Assembly (NCBI GenBank): GCA_028821125.1
Contig: JAPPHD010000010.1
Location: forward strand, 1-34,586
Direction of reading: 5' to 3'
Origin: Gammaproteobacteria bacterium
GTDB lineage: Bacteria > Pseudomonadota > Gammaproteobacteria > Pseudomonadales > Azotimanducaceae
DNA length: 34,586 nucleotides
The translations under genes were made by a program, and so were the position numbers. The notes under the pieces were generated by a model, which saw only the letters and a list, made by a program, of their open reading frames with translations, was not told the DNA's origin and made no database searches. Shown here one piece after another: positions 1-9,847 of this stretch (the first letter of the stretch is position 1; each line of letters opens with the position of its first letter).

Positions 1-88
1 TGCGTAACGCAAGGCTTTCGGACGAGCTTAACGCGCCGAAAGGGAAGCCCCGCATGCGAACTCTTTCCCAAGAACCCCGCGTTGTTCC
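1..88 (+). repeat. Dispersed palindromic element, family 1, right part (cut by window start)
   Basis: The arm at 33-63 (core CGCCGAAAGGGAAG) matches the reverse complement of 8277-8307 with one difference. Similarity continues on both sides. Inside the element, the stretch at 4-32 with ACGCAAGG and GGACGAGCTTAAC is shared. Outside it, CTCTTTCCC and then GCGTTGTTCC at 61-88 are shared. The other arm must lie before base 1. It sits about 35 nt downstream of the purA stop, so it is intergenic. Confidence 0.85.
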
Positions 89-124
89 ATCCAAACAGCG
101 CACGGGTTACCGCGGGGAAGACTG

Positions 125-1491
<1,367 letters not shown>

Positions 1492-1505
1492 TGATTTCGC
1501 AGCAA

Positions 1506-1531
1506 GGGCGCTGCGCCCGCCCGAATGGGCG
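1506..1531. other. Alternative hairpins in the hflC-purA gap
   Basis: GGGCGC at 1506-1511 pairs perfectly with GCGCCC at 1513-1518. CGCCC at 1518-1522 pairs with GGGCG at 1527-1531. The two stems touch at base 1518, so they may compete. No T-run follows on either strand, so this is not a classical terminator. It could be a processing or attenuation structure in the purA leader. Confidence 0.4.
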
Positions 1532-1583
1532 AACATCGGAAAGACTGCTTCATGGCCGGACGGTCGGATGAACTACCGTCGGG

Positions 1584-2453
1584 TTAACCCTCGTCGTCCT
1601 TCAGGTACTTGAAGAACTCGCTGTTCGGGTCGAGCACCAGCATGTCGCTCTTGTCGCCGAATACCTTGGCGTAGGCGTTGATGCTGCGGGTGAACTCATA
1701 GAATTCCGGGTCCTTGTTGAAGGCATCGGCATAGATGGATGCGGACATGGCATCGCCGTCGCCCCGGATCTGTTCCGCCTCCCGGTAGGCTTCCGCCTCG
1801 ATGACGACGGTCTGCCGTTCCGCGTCGGCCCGGATACCGAGCGCCAGTTCCTGGCCTTGCGCCCGGTACTGGCGGGCCTCGATTTCGCGTTCCGAGTTCA
1901 TCCGTTCATACACGGACGTGGAGACTTCGGTGGGCAGGTCGATGCGCTTCACCCGCACATCGATCACCTCCACGCCGACGGCGTCCTGCATCACGCGGTT
2001 GAGGTCCGCGGTGAGTTCCTGCATGAGCTGATCCCGTTCCCCGGAGATCACCTCGTGCATGTCGCGGCGGCTGATGGCGTTGCGCAGGCCCTCGTTGACC
2101 CGCTCCTGCAGCACGCGGTTGGCCCGGCCTTCGTCGCCGGAGCTTGCGGTGTAGTAGTTCTCGACATTGACGATCCGCCACTTGGCGAAGGAATCGACGA
2201 TGAGCGGTTTTTTCTCCAGCGTGTAGTAGGTTTCCGGGCTGGAATCCAGGGTCAGCACCCGGGCGTCGAATTTCTTCACCTCTTCGGCGATGGGCAGCTT
2301 GAAGTGCAGCCCCGGGGGAACGTCCGCCCGGCTGACCGCACCGAAGCGCAGCAGTATCGCCCGCTCCGTCTCGCGCACGATGTAGACGCTCTGCAACAGC
2401 AGCAGCACCGCCACCACGCCGATGACAACGAGGACGAAATTACGAAGGTTCAT
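1584..2453 (-). CDS. hflC: HflC, SPFH/prohibitin-family modulator of FtsH
   Basis: HflC forms a large periplasm-facing membrane complex with HflK around the FtsH protease and limits its activity. The 289-residue protein starts MNLRNFVLVVIGVVAVLL, a single N-terminal signal-anchor segment at about residues 5-25. An SPFH domain with the TERAILLRFG start follows, then the YRAQGQELA and EAYREAEQIRGDGDA helical region typical of HflC. The stop lies 166 nt before purA. The start is 21 nt after the hflK stop, so the two are probably co-transcribed and made in matching amounts. In E. coli a small gene (yjeT), and in many other proteobacteria hisZ, lies between hflC and purA; neither is present here. 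Confidence 0.96.
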   Translation of the reverse strand: MNLRNFVLVVIGVVAVLLLLQSVYIVRETERAILLRFGAVSRADVPPGLHFKLPIAEEVKKFDARVLTLDSSPETYYTLEKKPLIVDSFAKWRIVNVENYYTASSGDEGRANRVLQERVNEGLRNAISRRDMHEVISGERDQLMQELTADLNRVMQDAVGVEVIDVRVKRIDLPTEVSTSVYERMNSEREIEARQYRAQGQELALGIRADAERQTVVIEAEAYREAEQIRGDGDAMSASIYADAFNKDPEFYEFTRSINAYAKVFGDKSDMLVLDPNSEFFKYLKDDEG

Positions 2454-2474
2454 CTGTTGCTCCTTGTCTCTGTT

Positions 2475-3620
2475 CTATCTGGTGTCGCGGTTGATGCGGC
2501 CGCCGGCAATGCGGTCGTTGATCTCGCGCATCACGGCATCCGCCAGCGACCGGACGGTTTCCTGCCCGGCGGTACCGCCGGCGATGGATCCGGCCTGCGA
2601 GAACCGGTCGAGCGGCAGGTACATCAGGTTGTTGCCGCCTTCCACGTCGACCATGATCTTCGAACTCCTGGAAAGCACTGCTTCGATGGCATCGATGTAG
2701 AGCCGGTCGCGGGTCACCCGCTGGGCGACGGTGTACTCGGCGAGCAGCTTTTCGAATCGCTGCGCCTCGCCCTGGGCGCGCGCCACCACCTGGTCGCGGT
2801 AGGCGTTGGCTTCCTCGATCAGCTTCTGGGCCTCACCCCGGGCCGTGGGGATGATGCTCTCCGCATAGGCGTTCGCTTCGTTGATGACCCGCTGCTCGTC
2901 TTCCTTGGCCTTCTGCACGTCGTTGAAGGCATCCCGCACCTGGTTCGGCGGGGCGCTCTCGTCGATGTTCACCTTGCTCACGAGGATGCCGGTTTCGTAG
3001 CGGTTGAGATACGACTGCAACCGCTCCTGTACCTCAATGGCGATGGCGGCGCGCCCGTCGGTGATGACCTGGTCCATGACGGAGCCACCCACCACATGGC
3101 GCAGGGCGCTTTCCGTGGCATGGTCGAGGCTGACCTCCGGGTTGCGCACCCGCACGAGGAAGGAGACCGGATCGTCCACCACATATTGCACGGTCATGCT
3201 GACGTCGACGATGTTCTCGTCTTCGGTGAGCATGAGCGCCTGGTGTTTCTTGGAACGCACCCGAGTGACGTTGACTTTCTCAACACGGTCGATGATCGGC
3301 GGGTTCCAGTGCAGCCCCGGCATGACGAAACTCTCCTGCACCGCCCCGAAGCGGAACACGACGCCGCGCTCGCCCTGGTCGACCTGGTAGAGGCCCCAGA
3401 GCCCGTAAACGATGGCCAGCACCACCAGCCCCAGGCCGAGCAGGCCGGTGCTGATGCCGCCGCCGCCCCCGCCCTTGTCGCGGCCGCCGCCGCGACGCCG
3501 GCCGAAGATGCCGGCAAGCTGTGCCTGAAGCTTCTTGAACGCCTCATCGAGATCCGGCGGACCCTGGTCGCCGCTGTTGCCCCAGGGGTCCCGGCCGCCG
3601 CCCGGCTCATTCCAGGCCAT
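2475..3620 (-). CDS. hflK: HflK, SPFH/prohibitin-family modulator of FtsH
   Basis: HflK is the partner of HflC in the FtsH regulatory complex. Its 381 residues open with the characteristic Gly/Pro/Asp-rich cytoplasmic tail (MAWNEPGGGRDPWG), including a run of basic and glycine residues near 40-52. A transmembrane segment at about 57-78 and then the SPFH domain (VDQGERGVVFRFG) follow. The later EANAYRDQVVARAQGEA segment is the coiled-coil part. The ATG at 3620 has a GGAG ribosome-binding site. hflX ends 34 nt upstream and hflC begins 21 nt downstream, consistent with one operon. Confidence 0.96.
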   Translation of the reverse strand: MAWNEPGGGRDPWGNSGDQGPPDLDEAFKKLQAQLAGIFGRRRGGGRDKGGGGGGISTGLLGLGLVVLAIVYGLWGLYQVDQGERGVVFRFGAVQESFVMPGLHWNPPIIDRVEKVNVTRVRSKKHQALMLTEDENIVDVSMTVQYVVDDPVSFLVRVRNPEVSLDHATESALRHVVGGSVMDQVITDGRAAIAIEVQERLQSYLNRYETGILVSKVNIDESAPPNQVRDAFNDVQKAKEDEQRVINEANAYAESIIPTARGEAQKLIEEANAYRDQVVARAQGEAQRFEKLLAEYTVAQRVTRDRLYIDAIEAVLSRSSKIMVDVEGGNNLMYLPLDRFSQAGSIAGGTAGQETVRSLADAVMREINDRIAGGRINRDTR

Positions 3621-3654
3621 GGTTTGCTCCGTCGTTTGGAGAGGGGGGGAGATT

Positions 3655-4926
3655 CTAGCTTGGTTCGTCCGCGAAATCCCGCAACAGGCGGTCGAGATGC
3701 GCGCGGACTCCGGCGTCCGCGCGGACCGTCAAGAGGGTGCCGCCGTCCTCGGTGATCTCCTCGCCGAGAACAGCCCCTTTCTCGTACAGCCAGGCACGCG
3801 CCCGGCCGGCGGCAAGCGGCAGCGCCAGCGACACCGGCGCCTGCACACCCAGCGCCGCGCCGATCGCCTCGACCAGCCGTTCGAGTCCCTCTCCCGTCTT
3901 CGCGCTGACCTGTACGGTATTGCCCGTTCCGCCTTTCAGCGGGCCAGACCGCGCACCGCCGATGAGATCGCATTTGTTCAGCGCCGTAACCACCGGCACC
4001 GAGTCGGCGCCGATCTCCCGCAACACCCTTTCGACCTCGCGCCGGCGCCATCGCGACTCGGGTGCGCTGCGATCGACCACATGAACCAGGAGGTCGGCGT
4101 TGATCACCTCCTCCAGCGTGGCCTTGAAGGCATCGATGAGCGTGTGCGGCAGCCGGCTGACGAAGCCGACGGTGTCGGCCAGCACCACCTCGCCCGCGCC
4201 GGGCACATCGAGCCGGCGCATGGTGGGGTCGAGCGTTGCGAACAGGCGATCTTCCGCAACCGTCCGCGCCGCGGTCAACGCATTGAACAGGGTCGACTTG
4301 CCGGCGTTTGTGTAGCCGACCAGGGAGACGGTGGCCGCGCCGGACCGGCCGCGCCGGCGGCGGCCCTGCGCGCGGCGCCCGGCAACCTGTTCGAGCCGGG
4401 AGCGCACTTTCCCGATGCGCTCGGTGAGCATGCGCTTGTCCAGCTCGATCTGTGTCTCGCCGCCGCCGCGCAGCCCGATTCCTCCTTTCTGCCGGTCGAG
4501 GTGTGTCCAGCCCCGTACCAGGCGCGTTCGCGCGTGCTGGAGCTGGGCGAGTTCCACCTGCAGCTTGCCCTCGAAGGTGCGGGCGCGCTCGGCGAATATG
4601 TTGAGAATCAGCTCGGTGCGCGTCATCACCCGGCAGCCCACCACCCGTTCGAGGTTGCGCTGCTGGCCCGGCGACAGCTCTTCGTTCACCAGCACGAGGT
4701 CCGCCGAGTGCCTGGCTACCGCCGCGCGAACTTCCTTCGCCTTGCCCTCGCCGACCAGGAGCCTGGGGTGCCTTTCACGGCGTTTCGCGGCGATGCTCAG
4801 GGCAACGCCGACTTCCGCGGAACCGGCCAGTTCGCGGAATTCGCCCGCATCGAAGCGCTCGGCGCCCCGAAACTCGACATCAAGGAGTACCGCGTGGCGC
4901 CCGGGCGCGAATCGATCGAAAAACAA
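3655..4926 (-). CDS. hflX: HflX, ribosome-associated GTPase
   Basis: HflX binds the 50S subunit and splits stalled or heat-damaged ribosomes using GTP. The 423-residue protein has the N-terminal HflX domain, the glycine-rich linker with GLRGGGETQIELD (about 151-163), and a G domain. In the G domain, G1 is GYTNAGKST (204-212), G3 is DTVGF, and G4 is NKCD. A TTG start at 4926 gives the family-like N-terminus MFFDRFAPG, 17 nt after the hfq stop, and GGGAA lies upstream. The order hfq-hflX-hflK-hflC is conserved in gammaproteobacteria. Use of TTG suggests modest translation. Confidence 0.95.
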   Translation of the reverse strand: MFFDRFAPGRHAVLLDVEFRGAERFDAGEFRELAGSAEVGVALSIAAKRRERHPRLLVGEGKAKEVRAAVARHSADLVLVNEELSPGQQRNLERVVGCRVMTRTELILNIFAERARTFEGKLQVELAQLQHARTRLVRGWTHLDRQKGGIGLRGGGETQIELDKRMLTERIGKVRSRLEQVAGRRAQGRRRRGRSGAATVSLVGYTNAGKSTLFNALTAARTVAEDRLFATLDPTMRRLDVPGAGEVVLADTVGFVSRLPHTLIDAFKATLEEVINADLLVHVVDRSAPESRWRRREVERVLREIGADSVPVVTALNKCDLIGGARSGPLKGGTGNTVQVSAKTGEGLERLVEAIGAALGVQAPVSLALPLAAGRARAWLYEKGAVLGEEITEDGGTLLTVRADAGVRAHLDRLLRDFADEPS

Positions 4927-4943
4927 GCGCCGTTCCCGCTGCC

Positions 4944-5192
4944 TCAGCCCGGAGGTTGGGCTTCACGATCGCCCGATGGCGCCAACCTCACGTTGCGGGA
5001 CGGCACCACCGTCGAGATCGCGTGCTTGTACACCATTTGACTGACACTGTTGCGCAGCAGCAGCACGAACTGATCGAAGGACTCGATCTGGCCCTGGAGC
5101 TTGATGCCGTTCACCAGGTAGATCGAGACCGGAATACGTTCCTTTCTTAGTGTGTTCAGGTAAGGGTCTTGTAGGGAATGCCCTTTTGACAT
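4944..5192 (-). CDS. hfq: Hfq RNA chaperone
   Basis: Hfq forms a hexameric Sm-like ring that pairs small RNAs with mRNAs. The protein is 82 residues, short compared with 102 in E. coli because its C-terminal tail is brief. The Sm1 region ([21 protein letters not shown]) and the Sm2 motif [12 protein letters not shown] are intact, including the YKH motif. The ATG at 5192 has a strong AAGGAGA site six nt upstream. It follows miaA after a 229-nt gap, so it probably also has its own promoter, as in E. coli. hflX starts 17 nt after its stop. Confidence 0.97.
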   Translation of the reverse strand: MSKGHSLQDPYLNTLRKERIPVSIYLVNGIKLQGQIESFDQFVLLLRNSVSQMVYKHAISTVVPSRNVRLAPSGDREAQPPG

Positions 5193-5421
5193 GTGGATTC
5201 TCCTTGCCTAATCGGCTTCAAATATGGCGGCCAAACCAGCGCAGGGGCCACCAGGTTCCACCGGCTGTTGATTTTGCTCTCACGGGTGATTCCACCCGTT
5301 TCGGCGCCCCTTTGACTGCCGGAATTACAAGGGGTTCCCGTTCCCGGAACTATGGCCACACCGCCTTGTCATTGCAAGGCGACATCGGCCGGAACCCCCG
5401 GGGAAATCGCTGAAAAGCCTG
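5193..5421. other. miaA-hfq intergenic region with two perfect hairpins
   Basis: This 229-nt gap between two co-oriented genes holds two short perfect stems. ACGGGTG at 5282-5288 pairs with CACCCGT at 5293-5299 (4-nt loop). CGCCTTG at 5362-5368 pairs with CAAGGCG at 5375-5381 (6-nt loop). Neither is followed by a T-run in the direction of transcription. They may be leader structures for hfq, whose mRNA is self-regulated in other species. No clear -35/-10 pair was found. Confidence 0.4.
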
Positions 5422-6348
5422 TCAGTTGCTGCCGGCGAGCACCCGCGTAGCGGCAATGGCAGGGTCCTGCCAATCGAGCGGTGTTAGCCCGGGCCACTTT
5501 CGCAACCAGGTGAACTGCTTCTTGGCGAGTTGCCGGGTTGCCGCTATGGCCTTCCCGCGCATTTCGTCGGCATCGAGGTTTCCGTCGAGGAAATCCCACA
5601 TCTGGCGGTAGCCAACCGCCCGCATGGACGGCAACCCGGGATGCAGGTCGCCGCGCGCTCGGAGCGCGCGCACTTCGTCGGAGAAACCGGCCTCGAGCAT
5701 TGCGTCGAAGCGGTCGGCGATACGCCCGTGCAGCCGTGACCGGTCCTCGGGCATGACCCCGAACGACAGCACCGGCTCGCCAAGGCGGTGCTGCGCCCCG
5801 CGATGCGCCTGCTCACGCCAGAACGCGGAAATGGGGCGCCCGGTCGACTCGTAGACCTCGAGAGCCCGTTGCAGGCGCTGCGGATTGTTGGGGTGGATGG
5901 CCGCCGCGGCTTCTGGATCCACGCGGGAAAGCCGATCGTGCAGCGCTTCCCAGCCGTGGGCGGCCGCCCGCGCGCCGATGTCCGCGCGAATCGCCGCGCT
6001 CGCCTGCGGAAGCTCCGCCAGCCCGTCACGAAACGCGCGGGCATAGAGCATGGCCCCGCCGACGAGCACGGGCAGCCTGCCGGCGCGGCGTGCCGCATCC
6101 ACTTCCCGGTCCGCGTCCTGCACGAATGCGGCCGCCGAATAGGTTTCGGCCGGATCGCGGATGTCGATGAGAGCGTGGGGATGGCGGGCAATCGTCGCGG
6201 CGTCCGGTTTGGCCGTGCCGATGTCCATGCCGCGATAGACCATGGCCGAATCCATACTGATGAGGTGGCAGGGCGCCAGATCGGCAAGGGCCAGTGCGGT
6301 GGCCGTCTTGCCCGCCGCCGTGGGCCCGAGCAGCATCACGATCGGCAT
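5422..6348 (-). CDS. miaA: tRNA dimethylallyltransferase
   Basis: MiaA transfers a dimethylallyl group to N6 of A37 in tRNAs that read codons starting with U. The 308-residue protein has the normal length. It carries the P-loop GPTAAGKT (residues 8-15), the DSAMVYRGMDIGTAKP segment with the catalytic Asp, and the AVGYRQMWDFLDG and ATRQLAKKQFTWLR motifs that contact tRNA. The ATG at 6348 lies 40 nt after the mutL stop, and no strong ribosome-binding site is visible. Its place between mutL and hfq matches the E. coli order. Confidence 0.97.
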   Translation of the reverse strand: MPIVMLLGPTAAGKTATALALADLAPCHLISMDSAMVYRGMDIGTAKPDAATIARHPHALIDIRDPAETYSAAAFVQDADREVDAARRAGRLPVLVGGAMLYARAFRDGLAELPQASAAIRADIGARAAAHGWEALHDRLSRVDPEAAAAIHPNNPQRLQRALEVYESTGRPISAFWREQAHRGAQHRLGEPVLSFGVMPEDRSRLHGRIADRFDAMLEAGFSDEVRALRARGDLHPGLPSMRAVGYRQMWDFLDGNLDADEMRGKAIAATRQLAKKQFTWLRKWPGLTPLDWQDPAIAATRVLAGSN

Positions 6349-6388
6349 GGGTGGTACCGGATTCCCTTCGGTTGCTTGTGCGAAACCG

Positions 6389-8203
6389 CTACTGGCCGCG
6401 CAGGAACCGGCGGTCGAGGTCGCCCAGCGTCTCCACCAGGAAGGTCGGCCGGCCGTGGTTGCACTGTTCCGCGTTTTCGGTCTGCTCCATCGCGCGCAGC
6501 AGCGCGTTCATCTCGGCAATCGTCAACGTGCGGTGCGCCCGCACGGAGGCGTGACAGGCCATGCCGGCCAGCAGATCGTCCTGGCGGTTGCCGATTTCCC
6601 GAGTGGCGCCCGCCTCGGCAAGCTCCGCGAGCACGTCGCCGGCGAGTTGCTCCACGTCCGCACCCGCCAGCAGCGCCGGCACCTCCCTGACCGTCACGCT
6701 GCAGAGGCCCGTGCGGTCGATCACCATGCCCATGGCGGACAATTCGCCCCGGGCGGTCTCCGCCAGTTCGGCCTCCGCTTCGGTGGTATCGAATGCCAGG
6801 GGAACCAGCAGCCGCTGCGTGACCACCCCGTTTTCGGCCGCCGATTCCTTGAGCTTTTCGTAGGTGATGCGCTCGTGGGCGGCGTGCATGTCCACCACCA
6901 CCAGGCCCTGCGCGTTCTGCGCCAGGATGTAGATACCGTGGAGTTGCGCTAGGGCATAGCCGAGGGGAGGCGCATCCTCGGCGTCTCCCGCTAATGAATC
7001 CGGATACCTGGCCAACGCCTCCGTCACGGCCAGGGTGGAACCGCCGGCCCCGGGCGTACCGAGACCGAGCTTCGCGCTGGCTCCGGCATACGGGGCGGCG
7101 GCGCCAATGCTTCCGGACCGATGCAACGGCTCCCGGTCAGGCGCGGTTTCCCGGAACCCATCCCCAGACGGCGCCGGTACCGACCCCGGCCGCACATCGC
7201 GCAGCGCACGGTTCAACCGGCCGAATATGAAGTCGTGCACGTCCCGGGCCTTCCTGAAGCGCACCTCGTACTTGGTGGGATGCACATTCACGTCCACCTC
7301 GTCCGGCGGCAGTGCCAGATACAGCGCGAACAGGGGATGCCGGCCGTGGAACAGCACATCCCGGTAGGCCTGACGGATCGCGTGGGCCACCAGCCTGTCG
7401 CGCACCGCCCGGCCGTTGACGAAGAAAAACTGCCGGTCGGCCTGCCCGCGCGAGTTCGTCGGCAGGCCCACCCAGCCGTGCAAGCGGAGGCCCCCGCGCT
7501 CTTCATCGATGGCGAGACTGCGCTCCACGAACTGCGGGCCCAGCACCGCCGCCAGCCGCGCCACGGCGTCTCCGGCGGCCATGGTGTGCCGCTTCGCCCC
7601 GACGCGCAGTTCCATGCCGACATCGAATCGGGACAGCGCCAGGCGCCGCAGCGCGGCCTCCACCTGCTGCGTTTCGGTACGCTCCGTTTTCAGGAAGCGC
7701 CGCCTGGCCGGCGTGTTGTAGAACAGGTCTTCCACCTCGACGGTGGTGCCGGGCGGGTGCCCCCGGGGCCCTTCGCTTGCGACCTCGCCGCCGTGCACGG
7801 CGATGTGACAGCCCATCGGCTCGTCGCGAACGCGGCTGGCGATAGTGAGCCGGGACACCGATGCGGCGCTGGCAAGCGCCTCGCCCCGGAATCCAAGGCT
7901 CCTGACACCGAGCAGGTCATCGATGTTCGAGACCTTGCTGGTCGCATGCCGGCTGACGGCGAGCACCAGGTCCTCCGGATGAATCCCGAAGCCGTCGTCG
8001 ACCACGCGCACCCGCTTGACGCCACCCTGCTCGATCAGCACTTCCACCCGGCGCGCCCCCGCATCGAGGCTGTTCTCCACAAGCTCCTTGACGATCGAAG
8101 CGGGCCGCTCCACCACTTCGCCGGCAGCGATCTGGTCGGCAACGAACTGCGGCAGCAATGCGATGCGGTCAGTCAATGCAACACCCAGCGCGCGATCTTC
8201 CAC
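6389..8203 (-). CDS. mutL: DNA mismatch repair protein MutL
   Basis: MutL couples mismatch recognition by MutS to strand removal. The N-terminal GHKL ATPase is clear: IAAGEVVERPASIVKELVEN, DDGFGI and the SLGFRGEALASAASV lid. The C-terminal domain has DMHAAHERITYEKL, ACHASVR and CNHGRPT. These resemble the endonuclease motifs found in MutL of species lacking MutH and absent from E. coli MutL, so nicking activity is likely. The start is uncertain. GTG at 8203 or TTG at 8206 give an N-terminal extension, while TTG at 8176 gives the usual beginning close to RIALLPQ. None has a good ribosome-binding site. A repeat element separates it from amiB. Confidence 0.96.
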   Translation of the reverse strand: MEDRALGVALTDRIALLPQFVADQIAAGEVVERPASIVKELVENSLDAGARRVEVLIEQGGVKRVRVVDDGFGIHPEDLVLAVSRHATSKVSNIDDLLGVRSLGFRGEALASAASVSRLTIASRVRDEPMGCHIAVHGGEVASEGPRGHPPGTTVEVEDLFYNTPARRRFLKTERTETQQVEAALRRLALSRFDVGMELRVGAKRHTMAAGDAVARLAAVLGPQFVERSLAIDEERGGLRLHGWVGLPTNSRGQADRQFFFVNGRAVRDRLVAHAIRQAYRDVLFHGRHPLFALYLALPPDEVDVNVHPTKYEVRFRKARDVHDFIFGRLNRALRDVRPGSVPAPSGDGFRETAPDREPLHRSGSIGAAAPYAGASAKLGLGTPGAGGSTLAVTEALARYPDSLAGDAEDAPPLGYALAQLHGIYILAQNAQGLVVVDMHAAHERITYEKLKESAAENGVVTQRLLVPLAFDTTEAEAELAETARGELSAMGMVIDRTGLCSVTVREVPALLAGADVEQLAGDVLAELAEAGATREIGNRQDDLLAGMACHASVRAHRTLTIAEMNALLRAMEQTENAEQCNHGRPTFLVETLGDLDRRFLRGQ

Positions 8204-8251
8204 CAATTCGCATGCGCGTCGGAACCCGGTGCGCCTGGACGCTGACTTTGT

Positions 8252-8446
8252 GGGAACAACGCCTGATTTCGGGAAAGAGTTTGCATGCGGGGCTTCCCTT
8301 TCGGCGCGTTAAGCTCGTCCAATGACCTTGCGTACGGCAGGATGATGTGGCCGTGCGCCGAAAGGGAAGCGCCGTATGCGAACTCGCTGTTGAGACTGAC
8401 GATATTGTGTAAAACAACTTTTTCTTTAAAATCAAATAATTAGATA
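8252..8446. repeat. Dispersed palindromic element, family 1, complete copy
   Basis: Two 31-nt arms, 8277-8307 and 8355-8385, are inverted copies matching at 28 of 31 positions, separated by a 47-nt spacer. Outside the left arm, 8253-8276 matches the purA-side copy (reverse of CTCTTTCCC and GCGTTGTTCC). Outside the right arm, 8386-8446 matches the copy at the window end through CTCGCTG, TGACGATATT and TAAAATCAAA. The two arms differ at a few bases, and each arm's variants recur in the matching partial copy, so left and right ends are distinct. It fills the gap between mutL and amiB. Confidence 0.88.
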
Positions 8447-8467
8447 ATTTTCCATGCAAGCGGCCAA

Positions 8468-9847
8468 CTAGGACCGCACCGGTATCACGATGACCTGGCC
8501 GACCCGAATGCGGTCGCCCCGCATTCCGTTGGCCCGCTGGATGCGGGCCATGCTGGTCCCGTGCCGTTCGGCGATCTCGGAAAGCGTATCGCCGCGCTCG
8601 ACCACATAGCGCAATTCCCCCGAAGCCTGCTGGGCCGCGAGCAGGGTGCCGGCCGGAGGGGAATTGCGCATGTACTCCGTTACCCCGGCATGGATCGCGC
8701 GGACAAGCTTGCGCTGGTGATCCGCCTGGCTGAGTCGGCGCGCCTCCCGCGGATTGGAGATGTATCCCGTCTCGACCAGGAGGCTCGGGATGTCCGGCGA
8801 CTTGAGCACGGCAAAACCGGCCTGGCCAACTTTCCTGCTGTGCAGCTTGGTCACGCCGCCAAGTTTCTTCAGCACCGTCTCCCCAACTTCCAGGCTGGCC
8901 GCCAGGTTGGCGTCCATCGATAGGTCCAGCAGCACCTGGGCGAGCACGTCGTCCTTGTCGTCGAGGCTCACGTTGCCGACACCGCCGATCAGGTCCGACC
9001 GGTTCTCCTTCTCGGCCAGCCAGCGGGCCGTCTCGCTGGAAGCGCCCCGCTGGGAGAGCGCATAGACCGAGGCGCCGCTGGCCGCGGGGCTCTTGAACGC
9101 GTCGGCGTGCATGGAGATGAACATGTCCGCCCGTTCGCGCCGCGCGATTTCGACCCGCCTGCGCAGCGGGATGTAGTAGTCCCCCTTGCGCACCAGCACG
9201 GCACGATAACCCGGGGTGTCGTTGAACAGCGACGCCAGCTTGCGGGACATCTGCAGAACCACCGTCTTCTCGTACAGGCCGTGGGCCCCAACCGCGCCCG
9301 GGTCTTCGCCGCCGTGGCCGGCATCGACGGCGATGATCACGTCACGCTTGCCGGCCCGGGATTGCACGGGCGGTGACGGCGGCTCTGCGCGGCCCTCTTC
9401 GAACAGGTCGACAACCAGGCGATGCCCGTACGGAGACACCGGGTCCAGGGTGAAATGCTTCGGCTCGAAGTCGCCGGCCATGTCCAGAACCACCCTTCGG
9501 CCGCCACCCCGAGGCGCCGTGCGGACACTGGCGATGCGCTTGTGTCCCCGCGCTGCCTTGCCGATGTCGAGACCGTCGGCCAGCGATGCGTTCAGGTCCA
9601 CAACCACCCGGTCGGGATCGGACAGCTTGAAGACCCTGTAGAGGACCGGCCCGGTTGACTCGAACACGACCCTGGTGTGTTCCGGCGCCTCGTGCATCCT
9701 CACGCGCTCGACCACCGCGGCCCCGGCCGGCAACGTCACCGCCGTTGCGGCAACGCAGCACAGCCACGCCATACCCGGAGCCATGTGCCACCGCAACCGT
9801 TCCGCGAGCGATGGCAGAGTAGCGTCGACGGGGCTTGCGGGCTTCAC
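8468..9847 (-). CDS. amiB: N-acetylmuramoyl-L-alanine amidase with AMIN and LysM domains
   Basis: The enzyme cleaves the peptide stem from N-acetylmuramic acid during septum splitting. GTG at 9847 overlaps the tsaE stop in a GTGA arrangement and gives 459 residues. An in-frame ATG at 9784 is the alternative. A hydrophobic export signal (MAWLCCVAATAVTLPAGAA) is near residues 26-44. It is followed by an AMIN domain (about 48-145), an Amidase_3 zinc domain with VDAGHGGEDPGAVG, SMHADAF and the catalytic Glu in LLVETGYISN, and one C-terminal LysM (YVVERGDTLSEIAERHG) that binds peptidoglycan. The gene order tsaE-amiB-mutL is conserved. Confidence 0.95.
   Translation of the reverse strand: MKPASPVDATLPSLAERLRWHMAPGMAWLCCVAATAVTLPAGAAVVERVRMHEAPEHTRVVFESTGPVLYRVFKLSDPDRVVVDLNASLADGLDIGKAARGHKRIASVRTAPRGGGRRVVLDMAGDFEPKHFTLDPVSPYGHRLVVDLFEEGRAEPPSPPVQSRAGKRDVIIAVDAGHGGEDPGAVGAHGLYEKTVVLQMSRKLASLFNDTPGYRAVLVRKGDYYIPLRRRVEIARRERADMFISMHADAFKSPAASGASVYALSQRGASSETARWLAEKENRSDLIGGVGNVSLDDKDDVLAQVLLDLSMDANLAASLEVGETVLKKLGGVTKLHSRKVGQAGFAVLKSPDIPSLLVETGYISNPREARRLSQADHQRKLVRAIHAGVTEYMRNSPPAGTLLAAQQASGELRYVVERGDTLSEIAERHGTSMARIQRANGMRGDRIRVGQVIVIPVRS

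Noticed and set aside
1857-3755. A long plus-strand open frame (632 codons)
   Set aside because: It lies antisense to hflC and hflK, is rich in His, Arg and Val as expected from a mirrored GC-rich gene, and has no recognisable domain.
8252-8446. Family-1 element as a CRISPR repeat or a tRNA/rRNA piece
   Set aside because: There is no array of regularly spaced repeats, no cas gene, and no tRNA-like fold or CCA end.
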